DNA of 64,000 bases from Verrucosispora sp. WMMD573. GTDB taxonomy: Bacteria > Actinomycetota > Actinomycetes > Mycobacteriales > Micromonosporaceae. The stretch lies in assembly GCF_027497175.1 (NCBI RefSeq), contig NZ_CP114901.1, positions 4,588,001-4,652,000 on the forward strand, written 5' to 3'. A program made the position numbers and the translations under genes. The notes beneath the pieces were generated by a model. That model saw only the letters and a program-made list of their open reading frames with translations. It ran no database searches and was not told the DNA's origin. Shown here one piece after another: positions 16,212-24,542 of the stretch (the first letter of the stretch is position 1; each line of letters starts with the position of its first letter).

Positions 16212-17734
16212 CCGGTGTCACCGGCCAGCTCGGCGCCGGGCGCGCCGGGCATCCGCGTCGACCCCGTGCTCTCCGCTGCGGTATGCGCCGACGGGACGCC
16301 CTCGGGCGCGACGTCGGGCAGGTCGAGGCGGAACCGGGTGCCGACGCCGGGGGTGCTGTGCACGGTCAACCGGCCGCCGAGCAGCCGGGCGTTCTCCAGC
16401 GCGATGGCCAGACCGAGCCCGCTACCGCCGCCGGAGCGCGCCGGGTCGACCTTGTGGAACCGGTCGAACAGGCGGGGCAGGTGTTCGGCCGGGATGCCTG
16501 GCCCCCGGTCGTCGACGTCGATGTGCACCCGGTCGCCGGTTCGCGCTGTCCGCACCCGGACCTCACCGCCGCCGTGCTGCACCGCGTTGGCGACCAGGTT
16601 GCCCAGCACCCGCTCCAGCCGGCGCGGGTCGGTGCGAAGGCGCAGCGGGTCGCCGTCGACAGTGACCCGGTCCGGCCAACCGCGAGCGGCCACGATCCGG
16701 CGCACCAGGCCCGGCACGTCCACGTCGGTCACCTGCACCGCCTCCCGCCCGGCGTCCAGCCGGGAGATCTCCATCAGATCCTCCACCAGGCGGCGCAGCC
16801 GGACCACGTCGCTTACCAGCAGCTCACCGGCGCGCCGGGCATCGGTGGGCAACTGGTCGAGGTGATCGTGCAGCAGCGAGGCCGCGCCCACCAGTGCGGT
16901 CACCGGGGTACGCAGCTCGTGCGCCACATCGGCGGTGAACCGCCGCTCCCGTTCCTGCGCGTGGTGCAGGGCGTTGATCTTCGCCTCCAACGCCTCGGCC
17001 ATCTCGTTGAACGACGCCGCCCACCCGCTGAACTCGTCCCGACCGGCCACCGGCAGCCGGGTGGCGAGCAGGCCCTCGGTGATGTCCCGGGCGGCCCGGC
17101 TGGCCCGCCCCACCGGCTCCAGGGTGCGCCGGGCGAGGCTGTGTCCGACCGCGGCGGCGAGCAGCACCACCAGCACCCAGCCGGCGGCGAGCGCGTTGCG
17201 GAGCTGCTCCAGCCCGGCGGCGAGGTCGTCCTCGTCGGTGACGACGTACAGCTCGGCGGTCGAGCCGGGAATCCGGCCGCCCACCACGAGCAGCCGCGTC
17301 GGACCGGGACCGCGCTGGTAGCCGAGCTGCCCGGCGGCCACGGTGGCGCGCAGCCGCTCGGTCAGCGGCGGCGCGTACGCCGGGTCTGACGGCCAGGTTT
17401 CCCCGGCGATCAGCACCACGTGTCGGTCGCTGCCCTCGAAGCTGGTCAGCAGTTCGCCACGGCGCTGCTCGGTCAACGGCAGGAACTGCCCGGCCAGCAC
17501 CAGCCGGTAGCGGGCGTCGGCCGCAGCGGCGTGCAGCGACGCGTCGTAGCGGGCCTGCCGCAGCAGCAGGTACGACCCACCGGCGAGCACCCCGGCGGAG
17601 ATCCCGGCGACCAGCACGAACGCGATGGTCAGCCGGCGGCGTAGCCGGCCGGGACGGACGGTCGGTGGGCCCGGCGTCGCCGGTGGCGCGGGTTTCCCGC
17701 CCCCTGTGGCCGCCGGCACCCGTGTCCCTGTCAT
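16208..17734 (-). CDS. Sensor histidine kinase (HAMP, HisKA, HATPase)
   Basis: A 508-residue membrane kinase. Membrane helices lie at about 35-58 and 182-200 and flank an extracellular sensor of some 120 residues. HAMP is at about 200-253. The H-box FTADVAHELRTP carries the phosphorylated H272. N-box NLVANAVQHGGG and G-boxes DRGPGIP and GSGLGLAI follow, and the C-terminal 40 residues are low-complexity. It lies 13 bases downstream of its response regulator and overlaps the lipoprotein gene. Architecture and order resemble CseBC/AfsQ-type systems of Streptomyces. The signal is unknown. Confidence 0.95.
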   Translation of the reverse strand: MTGTRVPAATGGGKPAPPATPGPPTVRPGRLRRRLTIAFVLVAGISAGVLAGGSYLLLRQARYDASLHAAAADARYRLVLAGQFLPLTEQRRGELLTSFEGSDRHVVLIAGETWPSDPAYAPPLTERLRATVAAGQLGYQRGPGPTRLLVVGGRIPGSTAELYVVTDEDDLAAGLEQLRNALAAGWVLVVLLAAAVGHSLARRTLEPVGRASRAARDITEGLLATRLPVAGRDEFSGWAASFNEMAEALEAKINALHHAQERERRFTADVAHELRTPVTALVGAASLLHDHLDQLPTDARRAGELLVSDVVRLRRLVEDLMEISRLDAGREAVQVTDVDVPGLVRRIVAARGWPDRVTVDGDPLRLRTDPRRLERVLGNLVANAVQHGGGEVRVRTARTGDRVHIDVDDRGPGIPAEHLPRLFDRFHKVDPARSGGGSGLGLAIALENARLLGGRLTVHSTPGVGTRFRLDLPDVAPEGVPSAHTAAESTGSTRMPGAPGAELAGDTG

Positions 17735-17747
17735 CGTCGTGGTCCGC

Positions 17748-18428
17748 TCAACCGGCGACGAGCTTGTACCCGGCGCCGCGTACCGTGCGGATCAGCCGAG
17801 GGTTTCCCGGGTCCGCCTCGACCTTGGCGCGCAGCCGCTGCACCGCCACGTCGACCAGCCGACTGTCGCCGAGGTAGCTGTGGTTCCAGACGCGGTCCAG
17901 CAGCAGCTCGCGGGTGAACACCTGCCCGGGTCGGCGGGCCAGCTCCAGCAGCAGCCGGAACTCGGTAGTGGTCAGCGGCAGTTCCTGACCGTCCCGGCGA
18001 GCCACGAACGCGCCCGGGTCGATCTCCAGGTCGCCGACCCGCAGCGGGCCGGCTTCGGGTGGCACCACGGCGCGGCGTAGCACCGAACGGACCCGGGCCA
18101 CCAGTTCGGGCAGGTCGAAGGGCTTGCGCAGGTAGTCGTCGGCGCCGCATTCGAGGCCGACCACCACGTCGATGGTGTCGGTGCGGGCGGTCAGCATGAG
18201 GATCGGCACCGTACTGCTGCGCCGGATCTCCCGACACACCTGGAGGCCGTCGAGGCCGGGCAGCATGATGTCCAGCACGATCACGTCGACGGTCCCGGCC
18301 CGCCAGGCGGTCAGGGCCTGCCGGCCGTCGGCGGCGGTGTCCACCCGGAACCCGGCGCGGCGCAGCCCGAGGGCGGTGACCTCCCGGATGGAGGCGTCGT
18401 CCTCGACCACCAGCACGCGGCCGTCCAT
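17748..18428 (-). CDS. OmpR-family response regulator (AfsQ1/CseB-like)
   Basis: A 226-residue regulator with a receiver domain: acidic pocket D10/D11, phospho-acceptor D53 in VLDIMLPGLDG, T80 and K102. It is followed by a winged-helix DNA-binding domain (LLLELARRPGQVFTRELLLDRVWNHSYLG near 160-188, ending RTVRGAGYKL). The sequence pattern closely follows AfsQ1/CseB. I place the start at 18428 because the receiver begins there (MDGRVLVVEDD); the frame runs 37 codons further upstream through a terminator hairpin and is not conserved. First gene of the RR-HK-lipoprotein operon. Confidence 0.95.
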   Translation of the reverse strand: MDGRVLVVEDDASIREVTALGLRRAGFRVDTAADGRQALTAWRAGTVDVIVLDIMLPGLDGLQVCREIRRSSTVPILMLTARTDTIDVVVGLECGADDYLRKPFDLPELVARVRSVLRRAVVPPEAGPLRVGDLEIDPGAFVARRDGQELPLTTTEFRLLLELARRPGQVFTRELLLDRVWNHSYLGDSRLVDVAVQRLRAKVEADPGNPRLIRTVRGAGYKLVAG

Positions 18429-18483
18429 GATGCAGCCAGGGTAGTCCCGGGCGGTCGGTACGTCGCTCGGCGTGACGGGCGGG

Positions 18484-18515
18484 GGTAGGGGTCCGGCCGG
18501 TGCCGGACCCCTACC
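18484..18515 (-). terminator. Hairpin terminator after the AMIN-like gene
   Basis: A perfect 14-bp stem (18484-18497 with 18502-18515) and a CGGT tetraloop lie 12 bases beyond the minus-strand stop at 18527. It separates this gene from the response regulator operon. Confidence 0.85.
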
Positions 18516-18526
18516 GCAGCGGTCGG

Positions 18527-19099
18527 TCACTCCTGCCACTGGTGCGCCACGTCGAGCACGATCCGGCTGTGGTCGCCGGGGCCGGCCAGCACGAACACCC
18601 GGAACGGCAGCCGGGCGCGGACACCGACGGCGAAGGTGCTGTAGCCCTCGAAACTGCCGCCGAAGACCACGTCGCGCAGGGTCTGGTAGCGCAGCACGTT
18701 GGCCACGTGCTCGCCGGTCCGGTACGGCACGGTCGCGAGATGCTCGTCGTCGTACGCGGGGGCACGCAGCGACACCCGCAGCAGCGCGTCACCGGCCGTG
18801 TACGGCGACAGCGCCAACCCTTCGCCCTCGGTGTACGTCTCGCCGTAGCCGACGCTGTAGCCGGTGACCGGGCCGTCGAACTCGAACACCACCCGGTCGT
18901 GGCAGTCGTGCCGACCGGTCCGTACCTCGATCAGTGGTGCGGAGCTGAGCGCCCCGGCGGTCTTGTCGGCGCTGCCCCAGGTGATCCCGCAGTACGGCGA
19001 GCCGGTTGCCGCCTGCGTGGCGGTGGTGGGCGCGGCGGTCGCGGCGACAAGCGCGGCGAGGGCCACGAGCACCGTGGTGACGGTCCTTCTGATCCTCAT
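18527..19099 (-). CDS. Secreted AMIN-like domain protein
   Basis: A 190-residue exported protein whose signal peptide ends near TQA-ATG (residues 1-32). The remainder fits the actinobacterial AMIN-like domain. Features include an early Cys (GSPYCGITWGS), a RHDCHDRVVFEFDG segment near 65 and the end RVFVLAGPGDHSRIVLDVAHQW. AMIN domains are thought to bind cell-wall or surface polymers; function here is not known. The ATG at 19099 has an AAGGGAG site, while upstream in-frame codons lack one. The gene is divergent from the fused protease. Confidence 0.78.
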   Translation of the reverse strand: MRIRRTVTTVLVALAALVAATAAPTTATQAATGSPYCGITWGSADKTAGALSSAPLIEVRTGRHDCHDRVVFEFDGPVTGYSVGYGETYTEGEGLALSPYTAGDALLRVSLRAPAYDDEHLATVPYRTGEHVANVLRYQTLRDVVFGGSFEGYSTFAVGVRARLPFRVFVLAGPGDHSRIVLDVAHQWQE

Positions 19100-19242
19100 T
19101 GTCTGCTCCCTTCCGGCCCGCCGGGTCCCGGGGACGTGCGGGCCTGACCTGGTGAAGCCCCACCGTCGCGCCGCTACGCCACGGCAGTTTCGCCGTTCCG
19201 TAACGCGCGGGTAACAGCGGCGGGCGGTATGACGCTTTCGCG

Positions 19243-19273
19243 ATGACAACCATCGAGGGATGGCCATTAACAT
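19243..19273 (+). promoter_or_regulatory. Weak promoter candidate for the fused protease
   Basis: ATGACA (19243-19248, five of six matches to TTGACA) is followed after 18-19 bases by TTAACAT, an AT-rich block ending about 57 bases before the ATG at 19330. The 230-base divergent gap must also contain the promoter of the AMIN-like gene. Confidence 0.3.
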
Positions 19274-19329
19274 TCACGCACATCGATTGCGGCGTTTCGG
19301 CGCGCCGCTCAGTCCGCAGGGAGTGCGTG

Positions 19330-20514
19330 ATGATCCGACGACAACTGCTGCGCGCGGCCACCGCCGCGCTGGCGGCGGTGCTGGCGGCGACGGGGCTTCA
19401 GGTGGTCACCGCCGCCGGTGCCTCGGCGGCCCGGACCGTCTACTACGACGCCAGCCGGGCCGGTGAGTTCCGGACCAACTTCGACCAGGCCGCGCAGATC
19501 TGGAACAGCCGGGTCAGCAACGTGCGGCTGGTGCCCGGCACGCCCGCCAGCGTCACCATCTACGTCGACAGCGGCTGGCCCCGGGCGCAGGTCACCGGGC
19601 TCGGCTCCGGGCGCATCTGGATGGGCTGGCAGGCGGTCAACCAGGGCTACCACCGCACCAGGATCGCCACCCACGAGTTCGGTCACATCCTCGGCCTGCC
19701 CGACCGGCGCACCGGCCTCTGCTCCGATCTCATGTCCGGCAGCAGCGCGCCGGTCTCCTGCACCAACGCCTACCCCAGCGCCGCCGAGGCGAGCCGGGTC
19801 AACCAGCTCTTCGCCGGCAGCAGGAGCGCGTCGACCGCCGCCGGCAGCTACACCTGGACCGAGGACACCGGCGTCGGGATCCTCGTCGTCAACGGCCGCC
19901 CGGCCACGGAAAACTACCCGTGGCTGGTCTACACCTCCGGCTGCACCGGCACCCTGATCAAGGCCAACTGGATGGTCACCGCCAAGCACTGCCCGACCCC
20001 GTCGTCGGTGCGGGTGGGCAGCATCAACCGCACCAGCGGCGGCACTGTCGTCGGGGTCAGCCGAGCGGTCAACCACCCGAACATCGACGTCAAGCTGTTC
20101 CAACTGGCCAGCTCGGTCAGCTATGCGCCCGCGCCCATCCCGACCACCTCCGGCGCCGTCGGCACGGCCACCCGGATCATCGGCTGGGGCCAGACCTGCG
20201 CACCCCGTGGCTGCGGCTCCGCTCCCACCGTGGCGCACGAGCTGGACACCTCGATCGTGGCCGACAGCCGGTGCAGCGGCATCAACGGCCCGTACGAGAT
20301 CTGCACGAACAACACCAACGGCAACGCCGGCGCCTGCTACGGCGACTCCGGCGGCCCGCAGGTGCGCCGGATCAACGGCGTGTGGAACGTGATCGGCGCG
20401 ACCAGCCGAGCGGGCAACAACAGCTCCACCTGCGCCACCGCCCCCTCCATCTACGGTGACCTCCCCTCGATCCGCTCCTGGATCAACTCCCAGGTAGGCG
20501 GCCTCCCCGCCTGA
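19330..20514 (+). CDS. Secreted fusion: snapalysin-type metalloprotease plus trypsin-like protease
   Basis: One 394-residue exported polypeptide carries two complete proteases. Residues 1-34 are a signal peptide (ASA-AR). Residues 35-165 are a small zinc protease with HEFGHILGLPD (H115, E116, H119, D125) and then CSDLMSG, the snapalysin (M7) signature, where Asp is the third or fourth ligand. Residues 178-390 form an S1 protease with H220 (TAKHC), D253 (HPNIDVKLFQL) and S340 (GACYGDSGGP), plus matched cysteines. There is no stop or frameshift between them and the linker is about 12 residues. Both domains keep all catalytic residues. Snapalysins are normally single-domain proteins of about 20 kDa. 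Confidence 0.9.
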   Translation: MIRRQLLRAATAALAAVLAATGLQVVTAAGASAARTVYYDASRAGEFRTNFDQAAQIWNSRVSNVRLVPGTPASVTIYVDSGWPRAQVTGLGSGRIWMGWQAVNQGYHRTRIATHEFGHILGLPDRRTGLCSDLMSGSSAPVSCTNAYPSAAEASRVNQLFAGSRSASTAAGSYTWTEDTGVGILVVNGRPATENYPWLVYTSGCTGTLIKANWMVTAKHCPTPSSVRVGSINRTSGGTVVGVSRAVNHPNIDVKLFQLASSVSYAPAPIPTTSGAVGTATRIIGWGQTCAPRGCGSAPTVAHELDTSIVADSRCSGINGPYEICTNNTNGNAGACYGDSGGPQVRRINGVWNVIGATSRAGNNSSTCATAPSIYGDLPSIRSWINSQVGGLPA

Positions 20515-20521
20515 CAGTTTC

Positions 20522-20599
20522 CGCCGATCATGCAGTTGTGGTGCCCCACGAACTCCCCCGAAACGGGATGTTCAGGGTGCCACACCTGCATGATCGGCG
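20522..20599. repeat. GATCATG-class inverted repeat between protease and methyltransferase
   Basis: Two 20-base arms (20522-20541 and 20580-20599) are inverted copies with one mismatch, starting 7 bases after the protease stop codon. The left arm contains GATCATGCAGTTGTGG, as at 8582. The 38-base interior has no coding signal. It may double as a terminator. Confidence 0.8.
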
Positions 20600-20645
20600 A
20601 GGGTTGTGCGGGGGAGCGCGGGGTGGGGTGGGATAGTGGGCGGTC

Positions 20646-21689
20646 GTGGCGAGGTTTGGGGTGCTCAGTCTGCCGTCGAGTAACCGGGTGTACTCGGGGG
20701 CGGCTGTGGAGTTGACGCGGGCGGAGCTGGAGATCTTCGGCGATGCGGTGCTCGGTGGGCGCATCGGTGATGTGGCGACCGCGACCATCGGCGGGGCGCG
20801 CTACGTCACGTTCGAGGTCGCCGGTGGCCTCAGCGAGCGGGACGCCGCGTTGCTGGGCAATCTTTCCAGCGCCTACGCGATCTTCGAGTTCGTCGGCGAC
20901 CTGCTGCGGCCCGTGCCGGTGACCCGGCTGGACCGCTTCGACGACGACCTGCTCACCATCCAGAAGTATCCGGGCAAGACCAACGAGCAGTTCACCAAGC
21001 TGCTGCTCAACGTCACGTTGCTCGCCTCGGACGGGGCCGGCGAGTTGCTGACCCGGCGGTTCCGGGTGCTCGACCCGCTGTGTGGCCGGGGCACCACCCT
21101 CAACCAGGCGATGATGTACGGCTTCGACGCCGCCGGTCTCGACCGGGACAGCAAGGACTTCGAGGCGTACCAGACGTTTCTGAGCACCTGGCTCAAGCGC
21201 AAGCGGATCAAGCACCGGGTGCTGGAGTCCGGGCCGATCCGCCGGGAGCGCAAGGTGGTCGGTCGGCGGCTACGGGTGGAACTGGCCGCATCGAAGGAGG
21301 CCCACCGGGCCGGCGACGTGCAGGCGGTGGACGTGGTCAACGCCGACACCACCCGGGTCGGTGAGTTCTTCCGCCCGGAGTCGGTCGACGTGGTGGTGGC
21401 CGACGCGCCGTACGGAGTGCAGCACGGCAGCCGTACCGCTGAGAGCGGGCTGGCCCGCGACCCGCTCGACCTGCTCACCGCCGCCGCGCCCGGGTGGGCG
21501 CGGGTGCTGCGCCCCGGCGGCGCGTTGGGCATCTCGTGGAACACCAACGTGGCCCGCCGCGACGCCGCCGCCGAACGCCTGACCGCAGTCGGCCTCACCG
21601 TCCTCGACACCGGCCCCTGGCGCGCCCTGACCCACCGCGTCGACCAGGCCATAGTCCGCGACGTCCTAGTAGCCCAAAAACCCCACTAA
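20646..21689 (+). CDS. TRM11-like SAM-dependent methyltransferase
   Basis: A 347-residue Rossmann methyltransferase. The SAM-binding motif I is VLDPLCGRGTT (D143), and the catalytic motif IV is DAPYG (253-257), the (D/N)PPY-type loop used by N2-guanosine tRNA methylases and N6-adenine methylases. Residues 1-120 form an N-terminal region without an obvious THUMP signature, and a basic stretch (residues 183-210) may bind nucleic acid. RNA is the likelier substrate by family resemblance; DNA is not excluded. The start is a GTG with only a poor ribosome site. Palindromic repeats lie on both sides. Confidence 0.75.
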   Translation: MARFGVLSLPSSNRVYSGAAVELTRAELEIFGDAVLGGRIGDVATATIGGARYVTFEVAGGLSERDAALLGNLSSAYAIFEFVGDLLRPVPVTRLDRFDDDLLTIQKYPGKTNEQFTKLLLNVTLLASDGAGELLTRRFRVLDPLCGRGTTLNQAMMYGFDAAGLDRDSKDFEAYQTFLSTWLKRKRIKHRVLESGPIRRERKVVGRRLRVELAASKEAHRAGDVQAVDVVNADTTRVGEFFRPESVDVVVADAPYGVQHGSRTAESGLARDPLDLLTAAAPGWARVLRPGGALGISWNTNVARRDAAAERLTAVGLTVLDTGPWRALTHRVDQAIVRDVLVAQKPH

Positions 21690-21725
21690 ACCCCACCCCA
21701 CCTGTCCCACCCCCCCGTTCTGCCC

Positions 21726-21788
21726 CGTTGATCATGAGGTTAGCGGCGATGTTGATCTCCGAAACGGCCGCTAACCTCATGATCAACG
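21726..21788. repeat. Perfect 22-bp inverted repeat with GATCATGAGGTTAGCGGC arms
   Basis: Arms 21726-21747 and 21767-21788 are exact reverse complements around a 19-base spacer. The element sits between the converging ends of the methyltransferase and the sulfatase gene, so a transcript from either side would form a 22-bp hairpin. Its outer TGATCATG matches the other GATCATG repeats of this window, but the inner arm differs, pointing to a second subfamily. Confidence 0.85.
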
Positions 21789-21816
21789 TGGGTGTGCGGG
21801 GGTGGGGGTGGGTGGG

Positions 21817-23565
21817 TCAGCGGGGGTGGGCTTGGGGGCGGGCGGGGGTGGGGGCGAAGGCGGTGAGGAAGCGGTCGCGGAACTCGTGCATCGGCCAGAC
21901 CGGGGCGTTCGCGTCCGGGGTCAGGCCGTCCTGCCAGCCCCAGTCGTTGATCCGCTCGAACACTGCCGGGTCCTTGGTCACGATGTGGATCGGCACGTCG
22001 TGGCTCGGGTTCTCGCCGGTGACGACTGGCGCGGGCTGGTGGTCACCGACGAAGACCAGCACCGTGTCGTCGTCGCCGTACCTCTCCACATAGGAGATGA
22101 GGGTACGCAGCGTGTAGCTGACCGAGTGCCGGTAACCGGTGCGGGCCTGCGCGGTCGGCGTACCGATGATGCCCCGCCGGAACACCTCACCGTCGTCGAT
22201 GGTGTCCCAGTCGACAAGCGACGGCACCTTCGTCCAGGGGGAGTGACTGGAGACCAGGGCCAGCTCCGCCATGACCGGACGGTCCTGCTGCCCGGCCAGC
22301 TCCCGTTTATGGAACTGATGGATGGCGAACTGGTCGGGCATCGGGGCGAAAGCGAACTTGGGACCCTGGTAGCCCAGGTCGGGGCCGCTGTAGAACTGCT
22401 CGTAGCCGTAGAAGGCACCCTCCGGCCAGGCCTGGTTGACCGCCGGCATCACCCCGACCGTACGCCAGGAGGCGCGCCGGAACGCGTCGCCGAGGGTGAA
22501 CCGGTCGGTGGCGAGCAGGTTCCGATAACGCTGGTTGTTGTCGACCCACAGGCCGGACAGCAGGGTGGCGTGCGCCAACCAGCTCGCCCCGCCGATGGTC
22601 GGCGAGGTGAGGAAGCCGCTGCGGGTGGCGAACCCGGCCGTGGCGAGCCGGTCGGCGCTCTCGTCGAGCATCCGGGGGATGGACGCGAACTCGGCGTCGG
22701 TGACCGCGTCGCGGCCGTAGCTCTCCACGAAGGCGATCAGCACGTTCTTGCCGCGTAGACCGGTGAGCAGCTGGTCGGCGGGTACGTCCCGGAACGGGTC
22801 CACCCCGACCTCGTTGGCGAACGCCTGGCGGTCGTACAGCCGGTCCCGGACCTCGGCGGCATGTTCCTGAACCAGGATTGAGGCGTTGGTGTCGGCCATC
22901 GGCATGGCGGGCACGATCCGTGCCCCGAAGGCGGCCAGCACCGCCCAGACCACCACCAGCGTGGCAACCGCCCGGGTGCTGCCGGTCCGGTGCCGGGTCA
23001 GCAACCCGGACAGCCGTACCGCGGACAGGGCGGTCAGCAGCGGCACGGCCAGCAGCAGCAGCCCGATGCCGAGCGCGATGGCGATCGCGCCCGGCCGGCC
23101 GATCGACTCGGCCACGAAGGTGAACGCCTCATCCAACAGCGACCAGTCCAGCACCAGGTCGAACGGGCGCCCCAGGGAGGAGTAGAAGCCCAGGTCACCG
23201 ACCTTCACCACGGCGACGAGCCCGAGCAGTCCACCGGCTAGCGCAGCCACTGTCCGGCGGGGTCGACCGGGCAGCGCGAGCAGCAGCGCGGCCAGCAGCA
23301 GCGCCTCCAGCGGGATCCGCAGGAACGCGCCGGGTTCCAGCTGCCACGGCCGGTTGGGCAGGGTGAACGCGACCAGTACCAGCAGCGCGGCGAGCGCCGT
23401 GGCCACCCGCGCGGCGATTCGTCGCCGCAGGTTGACCGGCGCTGGCCGGGACGTGGCGTCATCCACCCCGGAGTCGCGCGCATCGGTAGCCTCGGCGTCG
23501 CGCGCGTCGGCGGCCTTGGGGCGGGCTGCCGCGCCGGCGCCGCGTCGGTCGGTGGCGGTGTTCAT
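21817..23565 (-). CDS. Membrane sulfatase / LTA-synthase-like alkaline-phosphatase-fold protein
   Basis: A 582-residue protein with a charged, Ala-rich N-terminus (about 50 residues), four or five membrane helices (about 55-235) and an external sulfatase-fold domain (about 265-570). Metal-site elements are visible: FVESYGRD, the SPTIGGASW segment where the catalytic Thr/Ser should lie, and VFVGDHQPAPV. The layout matches LtaS/OpgB-type phosphoglycerol or phosphoethanolamine transferases as well as true sulfatases. It is the outer gene of the minus-strand pair next to a CDP-alcohol transferase, which favours polar-lipid or polymer head-group chemistry. The start at 23565 is the best of several weak candidates. 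Confidence 0.75.
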   Translation of the reverse strand: MNTATDRRGAGAAARPKAADARDAEATDARDSGVDDATSRPAPVNLRRRIAARVATALAALLVLVAFTLPNRPWQLEPGAFLRIPLEALLLAALLLALPGRPRRTVAALAGGLLGLVAVVKVGDLGFYSSLGRPFDLVLDWSLLDEAFTFVAESIGRPGAIAIALGIGLLLLAVPLLTALSAVRLSGLLTRHRTGSTRAVATLVVVWAVLAAFGARIVPAMPMADTNASILVQEHAAEVRDRLYDRQAFANEVGVDPFRDVPADQLLTGLRGKNVLIAFVESYGRDAVTDAEFASIPRMLDESADRLATAGFATRSGFLTSPTIGGASWLAHATLLSGLWVDNNQRYRNLLATDRFTLGDAFRRASWRTVGVMPAVNQAWPEGAFYGYEQFYSGPDLGYQGPKFAFAPMPDQFAIHQFHKRELAGQQDRPVMAELALVSSHSPWTKVPSLVDWDTIDDGEVFRRGIIGTPTAQARTGYRHSVSYTLRTLISYVERYGDDDTVLVFVGDHQPAPVVTGENPSHDVPIHIVTKDPAVFERINDWGWQDGLTPDANAPVWPMHEFRDRFLTAFAPTPARPQAHPR

Positions 23566-23624
23566 GTTCTCGTCATGGCGCGGCGTGGACGCAGGGTCGG
23601 AGATCGACAACTGGGTCTCCCGGG

Positions 23625-24446
23625 TCAGCGCAGCGACAGGACGGGGGCGGTGGACAGGTCGCGCTCGTCGACCCGGTCGGCCCGGCGTACGCCGATCGGC
23701 ACGGTCGGCATGGTCGGCACCGTCGGCACCACCAGGGCCGGCACGGTCCGGACCGGTCGGTGCCGCCACAACCAGCTGACGTCCCGCCCGAACGATTCGA
23801 GCAGCAGGCCCAGCGCGGCCACCAGCACGACAGTGGTCAGCATCCCGGGCAGCACCTGGGCGGCGGCGACCGCGAGCATGATCCCCTGGACCGCGGCGAC
23901 CACCTTACGCCAGTACCGGTGCGGCAGCTGCGCGTTCATCCAGGGCAGCAGCCAGCCGGCGACCAGGAAGACGTACCGCATCAGGCCGATGGCGAGCACC
24001 CAGGCGCCGATCGACGGGGCGACGTGAAGGCTCAGCATCAGCACCAGGAACGAGTCGACCTCCATGTCGAACCGGGCGCCGAGGGCGCTTGTCGTCCCGG
24101 TGCGGCGGGCCACCTTGCCGTCGACCGCGTCGAGGGCAAGGGCCACCGCCGTCATCGCCACCAGCAGCGCCACCGGCGCGGGGCGATCGCCGGTCAGCGA
24201 GTCGGCGATCAGCGCGGTCACCGCCCCGACGAGCAGTCCGCGACCCATCGTCACCCAGTCGGCCGGTCCCAGCCGGGTGGAGCCCGCGTGACGCAACCCG
24301 CGCACGAGTGCCAGGCAGGTCACCGCCCCGTACGCCAGACCCGCCAGCCAGCCCGCGACACCGAGACCGACCGTCGCGGCGAGCGCTGCCAGCAGCACGA
24401 TCTGGACGATCAGCCCGATTTGCGGACCGGTTCGAACTGTGGACAC
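23625..24446 (-). CDS. CDP-alcohol phosphatidyltransferase family protein
   Basis: A 273-residue integral membrane enzyme with the diagnostic D-G-x2-A-R-x8-G-x3-D-x3-D motif complete at 109-131 and about six helices. Such enzymes transfer a phosphoalcohol or phosphatidyl group from a CDP-linked donor to an alcohol. The C-terminal tail has a Val-Pro-Thr repeat (VPTVPTMPTVPIG) from a short tandem repeat in the DNA. It starts at GTG with GGAGG four bases upstream, and its promoter must be shared with the divergent dehydrogenase 96 bases away. Substrates are unknown. Confidence 0.85.
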   Translation of the reverse strand: MSTVRTGPQIGLIVQIVLLAALAATVGLGVAGWLAGLAYGAVTCLALVRGLRHAGSTRLGPADWVTMGRGLLVGAVTALIADSLTGDRPAPVALLVAMTAVALALDAVDGKVARRTGTTSALGARFDMEVDSFLVLMLSLHVAPSIGAWVLAIGLMRYVFLVAGWLLPWMNAQLPHRYWRKVVAAVQGIMLAVAAAQVLPGMLTTVVLVAALGLLLESFGRDVSWLWRHRPVRTVPALVVPTVPTMPTVPIGVRRADRVDERDLSTAPVLSLR

Positions 24447-24542
24447 CGTGCCTCCGTGTTTATGATCGACGACCCCTGCCAGGGAACTACGGGAAATACG
24501 ACGGATCGGTTCGGTCTGGACGCAGGTAAGGAGAAAATTCCG

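Noticed and set aside
23690..23740. Short tandem GGCACGGTCGGCAT-like repeats.
   Set aside because: They encode the Val-Pro-Thr repeats in the C-terminal tail of the CDP-alcohol transferase and do not form a CRISPR or other array.
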